This document shows, piece by piece, positions 36,989-44,858 of a stretch of 64,000 nucleotides of DNA (its first letter is position 1; every line of letters starts with the position of its first letter). Source of the stretch: Leucobacter sp. L43. GTDB taxonomy: Bacteria; Actinomycetota; Actinomycetes; Actinomycetales; Microbacteriaceae. Location of the stretch: positions 310,001 through 374,000 of the forward strand of contig NZ_JAENJG010000002.1 in assembly GCF_016597785.1 (NCBI RefSeq), in the 5' to 3' direction. Below the pieces are notes generated by a model. The model was not told where the DNA came from, searched no databases, and was given only the letters and a program-made list of their open reading frames with translations. The translations under genes were made by a program, and so were the position numbers.

Positions 36989-37464
36989 GCGCGTCCGCGA
37001 CTCCGGGCGACGGTGTAGCGGATACTCGTGCTGAGGAAGGCGAGGATCAGCACGCCGGTGAGTGCCAGTACACCATCGATGCGCGTTCCGGTGACCGCAA
37101 GGAACGTCAGTGCGAGTCCAGTGATGGCAATGGTGTCGTGGAATGCGCCGCGCGCCGCCTCGTCGTACCACTGCGACTCCACGGACTCCTCTGGCCGCTC
37201 CAGTGCCCCCGAGAGGGTGGTGCGATCGATGATGAGCGCCCACACGAGCAGAACGTTCGGTACGAGCACGCACGCCGAGAAGATGGTCGCGAGAAGCGGC
37301 GCGGGCAGAGGGCCGCCCACGAAGCGTGCGAAGAGGAGCGCTTCGGCGACCGCCATGACGAGCCCGATCGGGGTGGCGACTGCGAGCGCCGGCAGCCGAC
37401 GTGAGCCGAACCTCGTTCTGCCCCATGCGGTGCGGCGGGTGGTCGAGGACGTGCTCTCGCTCAT
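36985..37464 (-). CDS. Membrane protein paired with the XRE regulator
   Basis: This 159-residue protein has four likely TM segments (about 24-45, 55-78, 112-130, 136-150). An AAGGAG lies just before ATG 37464. No named family is recognised. Small membrane protein plus Cro-like HTH is a recurrent two-gene layout in Gram-positive bacteria; the membrane partner often modulates the regulator. That function is inferred by analogy. Confidence 0.72.
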   Translation of the reverse strand: MSESTSSTTRRTAWGRTRFGSRRLPALAVATPIGLVMAVAEALLFARFVGGPLPAPLLATIFSACVLVPNVLLVWALIIDRTTLSGALERPEESVESQWYDEAARGAFHDTIAITGLALTFLAVTGTRIDGVLALTGVLILAFLSTSIRYTVARSRGRA

Positions 37465-37491
37465 GGGGCTCCTTCGTGGCGCGTGACCTGA

Positions 37492-37509
37492 TGTAAAGTA
37501 AGTTTTACA
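37492..37509. promoter_or_regulatory. Inverted repeat TGTAAA-N6-TTTACA, likely XRE operator
   Basis: The arms are 37492-37497 and 37504-37509, 28 bp upstream of the membrane-protein/XRE operon start. A further GTAAAGC at 37511-37517 may be a half-site. Confidence 0.55.
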
Positions 37510-37591
37510 GGTAAAGCTCACTTGACACAAGTGGAGTGCCTACGCGGGCGCCGTCGAACTGACGCGCTCTGAGCGCTGTACCGGCCGGGGG

Positions 37592-37852
37592 TCAGTAACC
37601 CCGCACAGAGACAGAGAACTTCCAGTCGATGACTCCGCGATCCGTCATGATGAAGCACTGACTCGCGCGGGTCCACGAGGAGTTCATCGTGACGCGCTTC
37701 GTGTCGCACGCCGCCTTCGAGGTGAAGTTCGTCGGGTACAGGTACGAGTACCCCGCTGCCTGTGCGGGTGTGGCGGCGGCGAACAGGCCTCCGGCCGCGA
37801 GTGCGATTGTGGCCGCAACACCGGCCAGCGTCTTCCGAGGCTTCGTAGTCAT
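37592..37852 (-). CDS. Small secreted protein with one possible disulfide
   Basis: This is an 86-residue preprotein. The signal peptide (about 1-32) ends AQA. The mature domain has aromatic-rich YSYLYP and cysteines in ACDTKR and QCFIM, likely forming a disulfide. AAGGAG lies upstream of the ATG. Small secreted domains of this form are common in Actinobacteria, and the function is unknown. Confidence 0.65.
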   Translation of the reverse strand: MTTKPRKTLAGVAATIALAAGGLFAAATPAQAAGYSYLYPTNFTSKAACDTKRVTMNSSWTRASQCFIMTDRGVIDWKFSVSVRGY

Positions 37853-37966
37853 GTGATCCAGCTCCTTCGCTCGAGTACGGTGGACAGCCAGTGTATGCAC
37901 GTCGATCGCATTGGCACCAGCGCGCGAGTGCGGAACCGGGGTGCAGCGGGGGACGACGGCTGCGAC

Positions 37967-38314
37967 TCAGTGGCGCTGCGACTCGGGCTGATGCTCGAGG
38001 GCGAGCGCGGGGTTTCCGTAGATCGACTGCACCTCGGAGATCACGACGCGGTACTCGCCGAGCCACTCGCCGTAGCGCTGCTTCGCGAGGCGGTGCGTGT
38101 CCATGCCCATGAGCTGCTTGAGCGCATCCATGTCCGTCCAGTAATAGACCTCTGCGTGCAGTCCGGTGTCCTCGTTGTGCCAGGTCTCCTCTCCGAGAAA
38201 TCCGGGGATCTCGCGGGCCCGGGAGGCGATCTCGCTGTCGATGCGGTGGAATTCATCGGTCAGGTTGGTCGTCTCGAAGATGAAGGTGGAACTGTATTTC
38301 GGCGTGACGGTCAT
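37967..38314 (-). CDS. Antibiotic biosynthesis monooxygenase (ABM)-like protein
   Basis: This 115-residue protein is a ferredoxin-like ABM/heme-degrading-type fold: FIFETTNLTDEFHRIDSEIASRAREIPGF is the first helix pair (quoted in part: SEIASRAREIPGFLGEE), then VYYWTDMDALKQL. The W/Y-rich core and length are typical. Its start overlaps the exporter stop (ATGA), so it ends a four-gene operon. AGGAG precedes it. Confidence 0.82.
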   Translation of the reverse strand: MTVTPKYSSTFIFETTNLTDEFHRIDSEIASRAREIPGFLGEETWHNEDTGLHAEVYYWTDMDALKQLMGMDTHRLAKQRYGEWLGEYRVVISEVQSIYGNPALALEHQPESQRH

Positions 38315-39216
38315 GGTGTCTCCTGAGCAGTCGTCGGGGAATGATGGGTCGCAACCGGTGCGGTGTCTCGTCGGCCGTTCCGCTGCGATGCGGCGCCCGC
38401 GATGATGACGATCGCGATGCCGACCAGCTGCATGGGCGTCGGCGATTGCGCCAGCACGAGGAGGCCGATGAGAATGCCGAACGCGGGCTCGATGGAGAGC
38501 AGCGTGCCGAATGCGGTGTGGGTCATGCGTTTGAGGGCGAGCATTTCGAGACCGAATGCGATGACCGGTGTGATGAGCGCGATCCCGGCCGCTGCTGCCA
38601 GCACCCACCAGGAGAACTCGCCACCGACCACCTGCGGGAGACCGATCGGCAGTGTCGCGAGTGCCGCGATCGGAATGGTGAGCGACAGCCCGGAGATTCC
38701 GGAGAAACGGTCCCCGACGTGCTGAGTGAGCACGTTGTACAGTGCCCAGCATGCTCCGGCTGCCGCGGCGAAACCGACACCGGCGAGGTCGATGCTTCCG
38801 TGCCAGGGCTCAGTCAGCAGCACCACGCCGATGAGCGCCAGGAGTGGCCAGGCGAGGGCCTTGCGCTGCGTGCTCATGACGCCGGCGACAGTAAGCGGTC
38901 CGAGGAACTCGATGGCGACGGCGGTGCCAAGGGGAATGCGGTCGACGGCGGCGAGGAAGAACGCAGTCATGAACCCGGTCACCACACCGAGGGCGACGAG
39001 GGCGGGAAGATCGCGGGCGCGGAGCGAACGGATCGCCGGGCGGGCGATCATCCAGAGGAATGCCGCACCGAAACACATGCGGAGCCACGCGGTGCCGGCC
39101 GGGCCGACCTGATCGATCACCGGCACGGACAGAGCATTCGACAGCTGCACGGCCAGCATGGCTGCGACGGCCATCGACCACGCCGGAATGCCCTTGGGTG
39201 TGCGGAGCGCATTCAT
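38311..39216 (-). CDS. RhtA-like EamA-family amino-acid exporter
   Basis: This 301-residue protein has ten TM helices in two EamA repeats. Detailed resemblance to E. coli RhtA is visible: PLGTAVAIEFLGPLTVAGV, AAAAGACWALYNVLTQ, and the C-terminal LEMLALKRMTHTAFGTLLSIEPAFG. RhtA exports threonine and homoserine; a similar amino-acid or analogue export is likely here. It shares ATGA overlaps with both neighbours and so is co-translated with the B3/B4 protein and the ABM protein. Confidence 0.85.
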   Translation of the reverse strand: MNALRTPKGIPAWSMAVAAMLAVQLSNALSVPVIDQVGPAGTAWLRMCFGAAFLWMIARPAIRSLRARDLPALVALGVVTGFMTAFFLAAVDRIPLGTAVAIEFLGPLTVAGVMSTQRKALAWPLLALIGVVLLTEPWHGSIDLAGVGFAAAAGACWALYNVLTQHVGDRFSGISGLSLTIPIAALATLPIGLPQVVGGEFSWWVLAAAAGIALITPVIAFGLEMLALKRMTHTAFGTLLSIEPAFGILIGLLVLAQSPTPMQLVGIAIVIIAGAASQRNGRRDTAPVATHHSPTTAQETP

Positions 39217-39938
39217 GCAGCCACCAGCCGTTTCGAGACCTGCACGTTCCCCGTACCGCTCGACAGGGCCTCGACGAGGGCGTCGCCGGCGGCATGCAGC
39301 GCCTCGTCGGAGACGGGCGCGAGGGCGTCGAGGATGAAGAGTGCCGTGCGGGTGTCGTTGGAGAGGCTCGTGCGTCGGCCCTGTCGCCAGTTCCAGCGAC
39401 GGCAGGTCACACCAGCGGTGTCGCACCACACGACCTCGCCCGGATCCGGGTGTTCGAGGATCGTCTCGCCATTCACGACGGTGTCGAACGTTTCCGTGCC
39501 CGCGGCGCGCATCAGCCTCGCCGGCCCCTGGTAACGGTCGAGATCCTCTCCGCCGAGCGGAATCTGATGCAAGACCGAGATCGCGTTGGAGATGTCGGTG
39601 AGTGCATTCACGCGAGGCAGGGCGAGCTCGGCGCGGCGTGTGAGTGCCTCGAGGCTGTTTCTGGTGCGCTGCGGTTTCGCACCGAAGGCGCGGTACGCGT
39701 CTCTCCAGGACGCGACGTGCGGCAGCTCATCTGCCGAGCGTTCTGCGAGCAGATCCCGCGCACGCATCTCGGCCGCAGACACGAGTGCGTCGACGGCATC
39801 AGCGTTGTGGTCGAACGCGTCTGCGGCACTGCCGTCGACCACGAGCAGCAGCGCACGGTAGTCCGGCCGCAGGAGAAGCACGTCGGGATCGACGGCGCAC
39901 GCGTGCAGGAATGCGGCGGCGTTCGTCGTCTCAGTCAT
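39213..39938 (-). CDS. B3/B4 tRNA-binding domain protein (stand-alone PheRS-beta editing-like domain)
   Basis: This 241-residue protein contains a B3/B4 domain, the module that in phenylalanyl-tRNA synthetase beta edits tyrosyl-tRNA(Phe). Landmarks are WRDAYRAFGAKPQRTRNSLEAL, LPRVNALTDISNAISV, and VVWCDTAGVTCRRWNWRQG near the C-terminus. Stand-alone versions may hydrolyse mischarged aminoacyl-tRNA or bind amino acids; which is unknown. AGGAG precedes the ATG; it overlaps the regulator stop by 8 nt. Confidence 0.85.
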   Translation of the reverse strand: MTETTNAAAFLHACAVDPDVLLLRPDYRALLLVVDGSAADAFDHNADAVDALVSAAEMRARDLLAERSADELPHVASWRDAYRAFGAKPQRTRNSLEALTRRAELALPRVNALTDISNAISVLHQIPLGGEDLDRYQGPARLMRAAGTETFDTVVNGETILEHPDPGEVVWCDTAGVTCRRWNWRQGRRTSLSNDTRTALFILDALAPVSDEALHAAGDALVEALSSGTGNVQVSKRLVAA

Positions 39939-40536
39939 GAGCGGACTCCTCTCGGTGTGCGGATCCGACACCTGGTTCGAATACCGTGAGCGAGAACCGG
40001 GTGGTAGCGCTCGTCGAATTCACGTAGGCGTGGACCACGTCACCTCGGAAGGTCAGAGCATCCCCTGTCGCCAGGTCGTACGTGATCCCCTCCGCTTCGA
40101 CGGCGAGTGCACCTTCTTGCACGTGCAGCAACTCGCGGGTTCCCGCCGTGTGGGCTTCGCTGTCGTGGCGCTCATGCGGCGCCAGCGTCCAATCCCAGAG
40201 TTCGATGACGTCCGGCGGCTCCGTGCCGGCGACGAGCACCGCCCGGCCGCCGGATTCGCCGTTCCACAGCACCGCGCCCTGGCCGTTGCGCGTGTGTCTC
40301 GCCGTGCGCGGAGACGGGGGTTCGACGAGGTCTGGCAGGCCAACGCCGAGCGCGTCCGACAAGCGCAGCAGTGTGCCGATACTGGGGTTCACCGCACCCT
40401 GTTCGACGTTCACGAGCATACGACGGCTCACTCCGGCGAACTCGGCGAGCTGATCGAGGGTCCAGCTCCGACCGTTTCGCTCCTGCTTGACGCGCGCACC
40501 GATCGCCCGCGCCAAGGACTCTGCAGTCACATCCAT
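39931..40536 (-). CDS. XRE regulator with C-terminal cupin sensor
   Basis: This 201-residue regulator has an N-terminal HTH (TLDQLAEFAGVSRRMLVNVEQGAVNPS) given in part as EFAGVSRRMLVNVEQG, and a C-terminal cupin (about 105-195) with HERHDSEAHTAG and GDALTFRGDVVHAY. Cupin-XRE proteins sense small metabolites, often amino acids. It leads the operon. TAAGAT lies 7 nt before ATG 40536, and TGCCC-N5-GGGCA lies further upstream. Confidence 0.9.
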   Translation of the reverse strand: MDVTAESLARAIGARVKQERNGRSWTLDQLAEFAGVSRRMLVNVEQGAVNPSIGTLLRLSDALGVGLPDLVEPPSPRTARHTRNGQGAVLWNGESGGRAVLVAGTEPPDVIELWDWTLAPHERHDSEAHTAGTRELLHVQEGALAVEAEGITYDLATGDALTFRGDVVHAYVNSTSATTRFSLTVFEPGVGSAHREESAHD

Positions 40537-40550
40537 ACAGTGCATCTTAG

Positions 40551-40565
40551 TGCCCTAGTCGGGCA
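40551..40565. promoter_or_regulatory. TGCCC-N5-GGGCA inverted repeat upstream of the XRE-cupin operon
   Basis: The arms are 40551-40555 and 40561-40565. The site lies 15 nt ahead of the XRE-cupin start, next to its -10-like box, and is a candidate autoregulatory operator. Confidence 0.5.
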
Positions 40566-40693
40566 AAAATGCGACCTGGGCCCATCAGTGTCCCGGATCA
40601 GTCGACCTTGGCGTATCGGACACATCGACTAGACCGAACCGGCGCGCGGCGCAACGAGTTGAGACCGCGGGAGGAATCTGAATATGGTCAGGT

Positions 40694-41167
40694 ATGCGCA
40701 GATTTCTGAGCCTGGCGGCGGTCGCCTGCCTGGCACTCCTCACGGGCTGTTCATCCACGATCCCCGCCGATCCGGAGGGGACGCTCGAGCGCGCCACCAA
40801 CGGAACGCTCCGCGTCGGCGTCTCCGACAGTCCGCCCTGGGTCGAGACGTTCGACGATGCGAGCCCGGCCGGCACCGAACCGAAACTTGTGCAGAAGTTC
40901 GCCGAGCGCATCGATGCCGATATCGAATGGACGGAGAACGGCGAGGAGCAGCTGTTCAAGGCCCTCGAACGCGGCGAACTCGATATCGTCATCGGTGGAC
41001 TGACCGACGAAACTCCGTGGATCGATTTCGGGGCTCTCACGGTTCCCTATGCTGAGCAAGAGCGCGACGGCATCGCTGAGAAGCACGTGATGGCCGTTCG
41101 CATGGGGGAGAACGCGCTGCTCGTGGCGCTCGAGGAGTTCCTGCTGGTCGAGGGGGCGACATCGTGA
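40694..41167 (+). CDS. One-lobe SBP-family lipoprotein linked to a CDF transporter
   Basis: This 157-residue protein resembles lobe I of amino-acid-type solute-binding proteins. The lipobox is LLTGC (C19). After LRVGVSDSPPW and GELDIVIGGLTDETPW it runs directly from TVPYAEQERD to a KHVMAVRMGENALLVALEEFL segment, which looks like the return strand from lobe II. About 90 residues of lobe II are missing, with no frameshift. TATGGT (40683-40688) lies 5 nt before the ATG. Its stop overlaps the CDF start. Confidence 0.75.
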   Translation: MRRFLSLAAVACLALLTGCSSTIPADPEGTLERATNGTLRVGVSDSPPWVETFDDASPAGTEPKLVQKFAERIDADIEWTENGEEQLFKALERGELDIVIGGLTDETPWIDFGALTVPYAEQERDGIAEKHVMAVRMGENALLVALEEFLLVEGATS

Positions 41168-42162
41168 CGACGCACTTCGGGCGCACCGAGCTTCCTCCGG
41201 CGCAGGAGGCCGCACTTCGTCGTGCGATCCGCTTCGAGTGGTACACGCTGGCATTCCTCGTGGTCGCGATCACCCTCGTGTTCCTCGTCATGGGGAGCTC
41301 GCAGGCGATGAAGGCGGCCTGGATCGAAGATCTCCTATCGCTCGCTCCACCCATCGCGTTTCTGCTCGCAGTGCGCATCGTGAACAAGCGCCCGACGGAG
41401 AAGTACCCGTACGGATTCCACCGCAGCGTCGGCGTCGCCCATCTCGTCGCCGGCGTCGCGCTGTTCGCGATGGGAGCCTTTCTCATCGTCGACTCGCTGA
41501 CCGGCCTGGTCAGCGGGGAGCATCCTCCCATCGGCACGATCGTGCTGTTCGGCCAGCCGATCTGGCTCGGATGGCTCATGATGGCCGTGATGGCGCTCAC
41601 CATTCCGCTTCCGATCTACTTCGGCCGCGTGAAAATGAAGCTCGCCCGAGAACTGCACGACAAAGTGCTCTACGCCGATGCCGACATGAACAAGGCGGAT
41701 TGGATGACCGCTGCGGGGTCCATCGTGGGGGTCGCCGGCATCGGGATCGGCCTATGGTGGGCGGACGCGGCGGCCGCGCTCTTCATCGCCGGCAGCATTC
41801 TCTGGGACGGCATGAAGAACCTGCGGGCCGCGATCACCGACTTGATGGACACGCGGGCGACCACCTTCGACGACGACGAGCCGCATCCGGTCGCCCAGAA
41901 AGTCGACGCGTACCTGCGAGGCCTTCCGTGGACGAGCGAGGTGGGGTCCCGAGTGCGCGATCAGGGACATGTGTTCCACGTCGAAGCATTCATCGTGCCC
42001 CAGCCGGACGAGTCGCCCACGCTGCGCCAGCTGATGGAGGCGCGGGACGGGTGCATCGACATCGACTGGAAGGTGCAAGACATCGTGCTCGTTCCCATCG
42101 ACGAGCTCCCCGAAGAAGTCGGCGGTTCGCGCGACGTGCGCCAATCCGAGCGCAACAAGTGA
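41164..42162 (+). CDS. Cation diffusion facilitator-family transporter, atypical metal site
   Basis: This is a 332-residue CDF protein with about six TM helices and a C-terminal cytoplasmic domain (DQGHVFHVEAFIVP). The GTG start overlaps the lipoprotein stop. At the canonical metal-site positions, TM2 reads IEDLLSL and TM5 reads DMNKAD, where YiiP-type proteins have D-x3-D and H-x3-D. By eye this suggests Glu/Ser and Met/Asp instead. The transported ion therefore cannot be predicted. Its stop overlaps the pentapeptide gene (GTGA). Confidence 0.85.
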   Translation: MTTHFGRTELPPAQEAALRRAIRFEWYTLAFLVVAITLVFLVMGSSQAMKAAWIEDLLSLAPPIAFLLAVRIVNKRPTEKYPYGFHRSVGVAHLVAGVALFAMGAFLIVDSLTGLVSGEHPPIGTIVLFGQPIWLGWLMMAVMALTIPLPIYFGRVKMKLARELHDKVLYADADMNKADWMTAAGSIVGVAGIGIGLWWADAAAALFIAGSILWDGMKNLRAAITDLMDTRATTFDDDEPHPVAQKVDAYLRGLPWTSEVGSRVRDQGHVFHVEAFIVPQPDESPTLRQLMEARDGCIDIDWKVQDIVLVPIDELPEEVGGSRDVRQSERNK

Positions 42163-42851
42163 GCGCGCGTCGAGGGCCGGGTGAGCGGCCCGCACGTCGC
42201 TCCCAGACCGCCTCACCTCGAATCGCCGACGTCGTACTGAGTCATCTCGTCGACGCCGATGCGGAGCACATCGTCGCTCGGGGTGCATACGAGGCCAGCC
42301 GCTACGAGCGCGCTGATCTCTCGGGTCGCGACCTCACCGGTGTCACGTTCACCGAGTGCGAGTTCGACGGGCTCGAAGCTCACGAGACCCAGTTGCTGGG
42401 AGCGCGCGTCATCGAGTCCCGAATTCAGCGCGCGAATGCGCCGGTGCTGCGGGCCGGACGCACGACGTGGCGTGAGGTTCGCATTTCGAACTCACGGTTC
42501 GGCGCGGTCGAGATGTTCGACTCTGATCTCGAGAGCTTGCACATCTCGGAGAGCAAGCTCTCGTTCGTCAATCTGCGGGCCTCGAGGTTGCGCGACGTGC
42601 AGTTCGAGCAGTGCGTCATCGACGAACTCGACCTGGCGGAAGCGCGGGCCGAGCGCATTGCGTTCACGGGATGCTCGGTGCGCTCCCTCTGCCTCGACCA
42701 CGCGCAACTGCGCGATGTCGACCTTCGCGAACTCGATCTCAGCAGTGTCAGCGGCGTCGAATCGATGCGCGGCACCATCATCTCCTTCACCCAGGCGGTC
42801 GACCTGACGAGCGCATTCGCTCAGCACCTCGGCATCACCATCGCAGACTGA
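42159..42851 (+). CDS. Pentapeptide-repeat protein
   Basis: This 230-residue protein starts at GTG 42159, overlapping the CDF stop. After a basic N-terminal segment, about residues 50-200 are pentapeptide-like repeats (A/S-D-L/F-x-x type: ERADLSGRDLTGVTFTECEF; then SFVNLRASRLRDVQFEQC), predicting a right-handed quadrilateral beta-helix. Such proteins can mimic DNA or scaffold partners. Its role beside the CDF transporter is unknown. Confidence 0.85.
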   Translation: MSARRGPGERPARRSQTASPRIADVVLSHLVDADAEHIVARGAYEASRYERADLSGRDLTGVTFTECEFDGLEAHETQLLGARVIESRIQRANAPVLRAGRTTWREVRISNSRFGAVEMFDSDLESLHISESKLSFVNLRASRLRDVQFEQCVIDELDLAEARAERIAFTGCSVRSLCLDHAQLRDVDLRELDLSSVSGVESMRGTIISFTQAVDLTSAFAQHLGITIAD

Positions 42852-42871
42852 AGAAGCCGTACGCTGGGCCC

Positions 42872-43405
42872 ATGGCCTTCAGTATCCGCTTCGCGCATGC
42901 TCCGGATCTGTCTGAGATCGAGAAGGTCGAGAACGCGGCGGATCAGCTCCTCATCGATCTGCTGCGACCCGAACGCTGGGAACCGGCGCCAACGGGGGAG
43001 AGCCGGATTCGCGAGCCGGGGTACATACTGGTGGCCGAAACCGGACACGCAGCGGTCGCCGGGTTCGTGCACGTGCTGGAGACCGAGGACGGCTGCCATC
43101 TGGAGCAGCTCTCAGTCGCTCCTGCGCACATGAGGCAGGGCATCGGGCGGGCGCTCGTCACCGCTGCGATGCGCGAGGCGGCCGAACGGGGCTGCCCCAC
43201 GATGTCGCTGCGCACGTACTCCGACGTACCTTGGAACGCGCCGTTCTACCAAACGATGGGATTCGCCGAGCGAGATCCCGCGACACCGTTTCAGCGGGCA
43301 CTTGTCGCCGTCGAAGAGTCGCTCGACCTCGACCGCTACGGTCGGCGGGTGCTCATGATCGCGGTGCCCTCCGAAGACTCGGAGGGCACCGCGCATCGAA
43401 CTTAG
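42872..43405 (+). CDS. GNAT-family N-acetyltransferase
   Basis: This 177-residue GNAT has the acetyl-CoA loop MRQGIGRALVTAAMREAAERG and the C-terminal WNAPFYQTMGFAERDP. The acceptor is unknown. TACGCT (42860-42865) lies 6 nt before the ATG, so it is probably leaderless. Its last 15 codons hold a strong 14-bp hairpin, shared with the convergent SDR end. Confidence 0.9.
   Translation: MAFSIRFAHAPDLSEIEKVENAADQLLIDLLRPERWEPAPTGESRIREPGYILVAETGHAAVAGFVHVLETEDGCHLEQLSVAPAHMRQGIGRALVTAAMREAAERGCPTMSLRTYSDVPWNAPFYQTMGFAERDPATPFQRALVAVEESLDLDRYGRRVLMIAVPSEDSEGTAHRT
43361..43392. terminator. 14-bp perfect hairpin inside the GNAT 3' coding end
   Basis: The arms are 43361-43374 and 43379-43392 with a 4-nt AGAC loop. 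It encodes the end of the GNAT protein and lies 10 nt before the convergent SDR stop. No U-tract is present, so it is probably a bidirectional terminator. Confidence 0.6.
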
Positions 43406-44154
43406 ACGGCCGTGTATCCGCCGTCGATGAGGTAGTAGGCCCCCGTGACGAACGAGGCGTCGTCTGAGAGCAGGAACCGCACGACCTTCGCGATCTCCTC
43501 GGAGCGACCGAGCCGTCCGAGGGGGTGCTTGGCGATGAGGCCGTCCTTCACCTCGGACGGGGCTCCGGCGAGGAGCGGCGTGTCGATGTAGCCGGGGCCG
43601 ACGGCGTTGATGCGGAGGCCGGCCGGGCCGTACTCGGCTGCAGCGTTCTTCGTCAGTCCGACAACCGCATGCTTCGTAGCGGTGTACGCGGAGTTGCCGG
43701 GTGCCGCGACGGCGCCGTGGATGGACGCCATGTTGACGATCGCACCCTCGCTCGCTCCTGCCTCCAGAATGGCCGGGATCTGGTAGCGCAGACCGTACGC
43801 GACTCCGCTGAGGTTGATCCCCACCACGGTGTCCCACCCGTCGATGTCGAGTTCGCCAGTCGGTGCCGAGGGTCCGCCGATGCCCGCGTTGTTGAACGCG
43901 TAGTTGAGCTTGCCGTATGTCTCGACGGCGAACTCCACCGCCTTGCGGCTGTCCTCAGCGTTCGCGGTGTCGCCCTGGATCGCCACCGCGGTCCCGTCAG
44001 CGGCCGTGATCTCGTCGGCGACGCGCTGAGCCGCGTCGAGCTTGATGTCCGTGATGACGACCTTTACGCCGTGCGCGGCAAGCTCCTTCGCGGTGGCCTC
44101 TCCAATGCCGGATCCGCCGCCCGTAACGATCGCAACCTTGTCTGCAAATGCCAT
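43402..44154 (-). CDS. Short-chain dehydrogenase/reductase (3-oxoacyl-ACP reductase-like)
   Basis: This is a 250-residue classical SDR: VTGGGSGIG (nucleotide binding), NNAGIG, catalytic S-Y-K in MASIHG, YTATKHAVVG, and the C-terminal FVTGAYYLIDGGYTAV. The D in ITDIKLD after strand 2 suggests NAD preference. GAGGAG precedes the ATG. The substrate is unknown. Confidence 0.92.
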   Translation of the reverse strand: MAFADKVAIVTGGGSGIGEATAKELAAHGVKVVITDIKLDAAQRVADEITAADGTAVAIQGDTANAEDSRKAVEFAVETYGKLNYAFNNAGIGGPSAPTGELDIDGWDTVVGINLSGVAYGLRYQIPAILEAGASEGAIVNMASIHGAVAAPGNSAYTATKHAVVGLTKNAAAEYGPAGLRINAVGPGYIDTPLLAGAPSEVKDGLIAKHPLGRLGRSEEIAKVVRFLLSDDASFVTGAYYLIDGGYTAV

Positions 44155-44332
44155 GTGTTGCTCCTCTACGTCCCGATCCACGGACCGCCTGCGCGTCGGA
44201 TCGCGAGACTGCGTTCGCCCGCGTGGATCGCTGCCTCCAGCTTAATGAAGAACGCGAATGTTCAGGACCCTCACCGCTTCGGCATGGGGCGTGAGGTACG
44301 TTCGAAGTGGGGGGAAGGAAAGGACTTCACTC

Positions 44333-44686
44333 GTGGTTTCTCACCCCAATTGCGACACCTGCACCGGCACGTGTCAGTCGCTCGACCGGACGCCCTGGTT
44401 CGGGAACCGGACACCATCGGTCGGGAAATGGGCTCTGCGGACTCTGGTGATCGGCTGGCCCATTTTCATCGCGGCTTGGTTCATCGGCGTCCCGGGCGTT
44501 GTTGCATATGCAGTATTCTTGGCGGCGTTGCTCGCCGGGCTCGTTCTGGCAGTGGTGTCGCTGGCACGCCGCGAGCGGCCGAGCTGGGCGGCTTGGACGA
44601 TGGGCCTCATTGCCGCGACCCCGATCCTGCTTGCAGCTTTGGCCGCTACGTTCATGAGCATCGCCGCCGCGATGGCCGGGTATTAG
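44333..44686 (+). CDS. Small membrane protein with CxxC motifs
   Basis: This 117-residue protein starts at GTG 44333, with GGAAAGGA upstream. The N-terminus has CDTCTGTC, a possible zinc or redox motif, followed by three hydrophobic segments (about 37-60, 65-80, 95-115). No family is recognised. The next gene starts 172 nt downstream; the gap shows no clear feature. Confidence 0.6.
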   Translation: MVSHPNCDTCTGTCQSLDRTPWFGNRTPSVGKWALRTLVIGWPIFIAAWFIGVPGVVAYAVFLAALLAGLVLAVVSLARRERPSWAAWTMGLIAATPILLAALAATFMSIAAAMAGY

Positions 44687-44858
44687 CGACGGTCGCACCG
44701 ATCGGGTGGCCCATCAGGGAGGGCACGGGCTCGTTCCTGCATGAGCGAACGGTATCGTCATCAGGCGCCGTGCCAGATCGCGGGGGCCCGATCCTCGTCG
44801 CTCGCGATCCCGCACGCCCCATCTAGTCAGCTGACAACCGCGGGGATACCCTGGGCAC

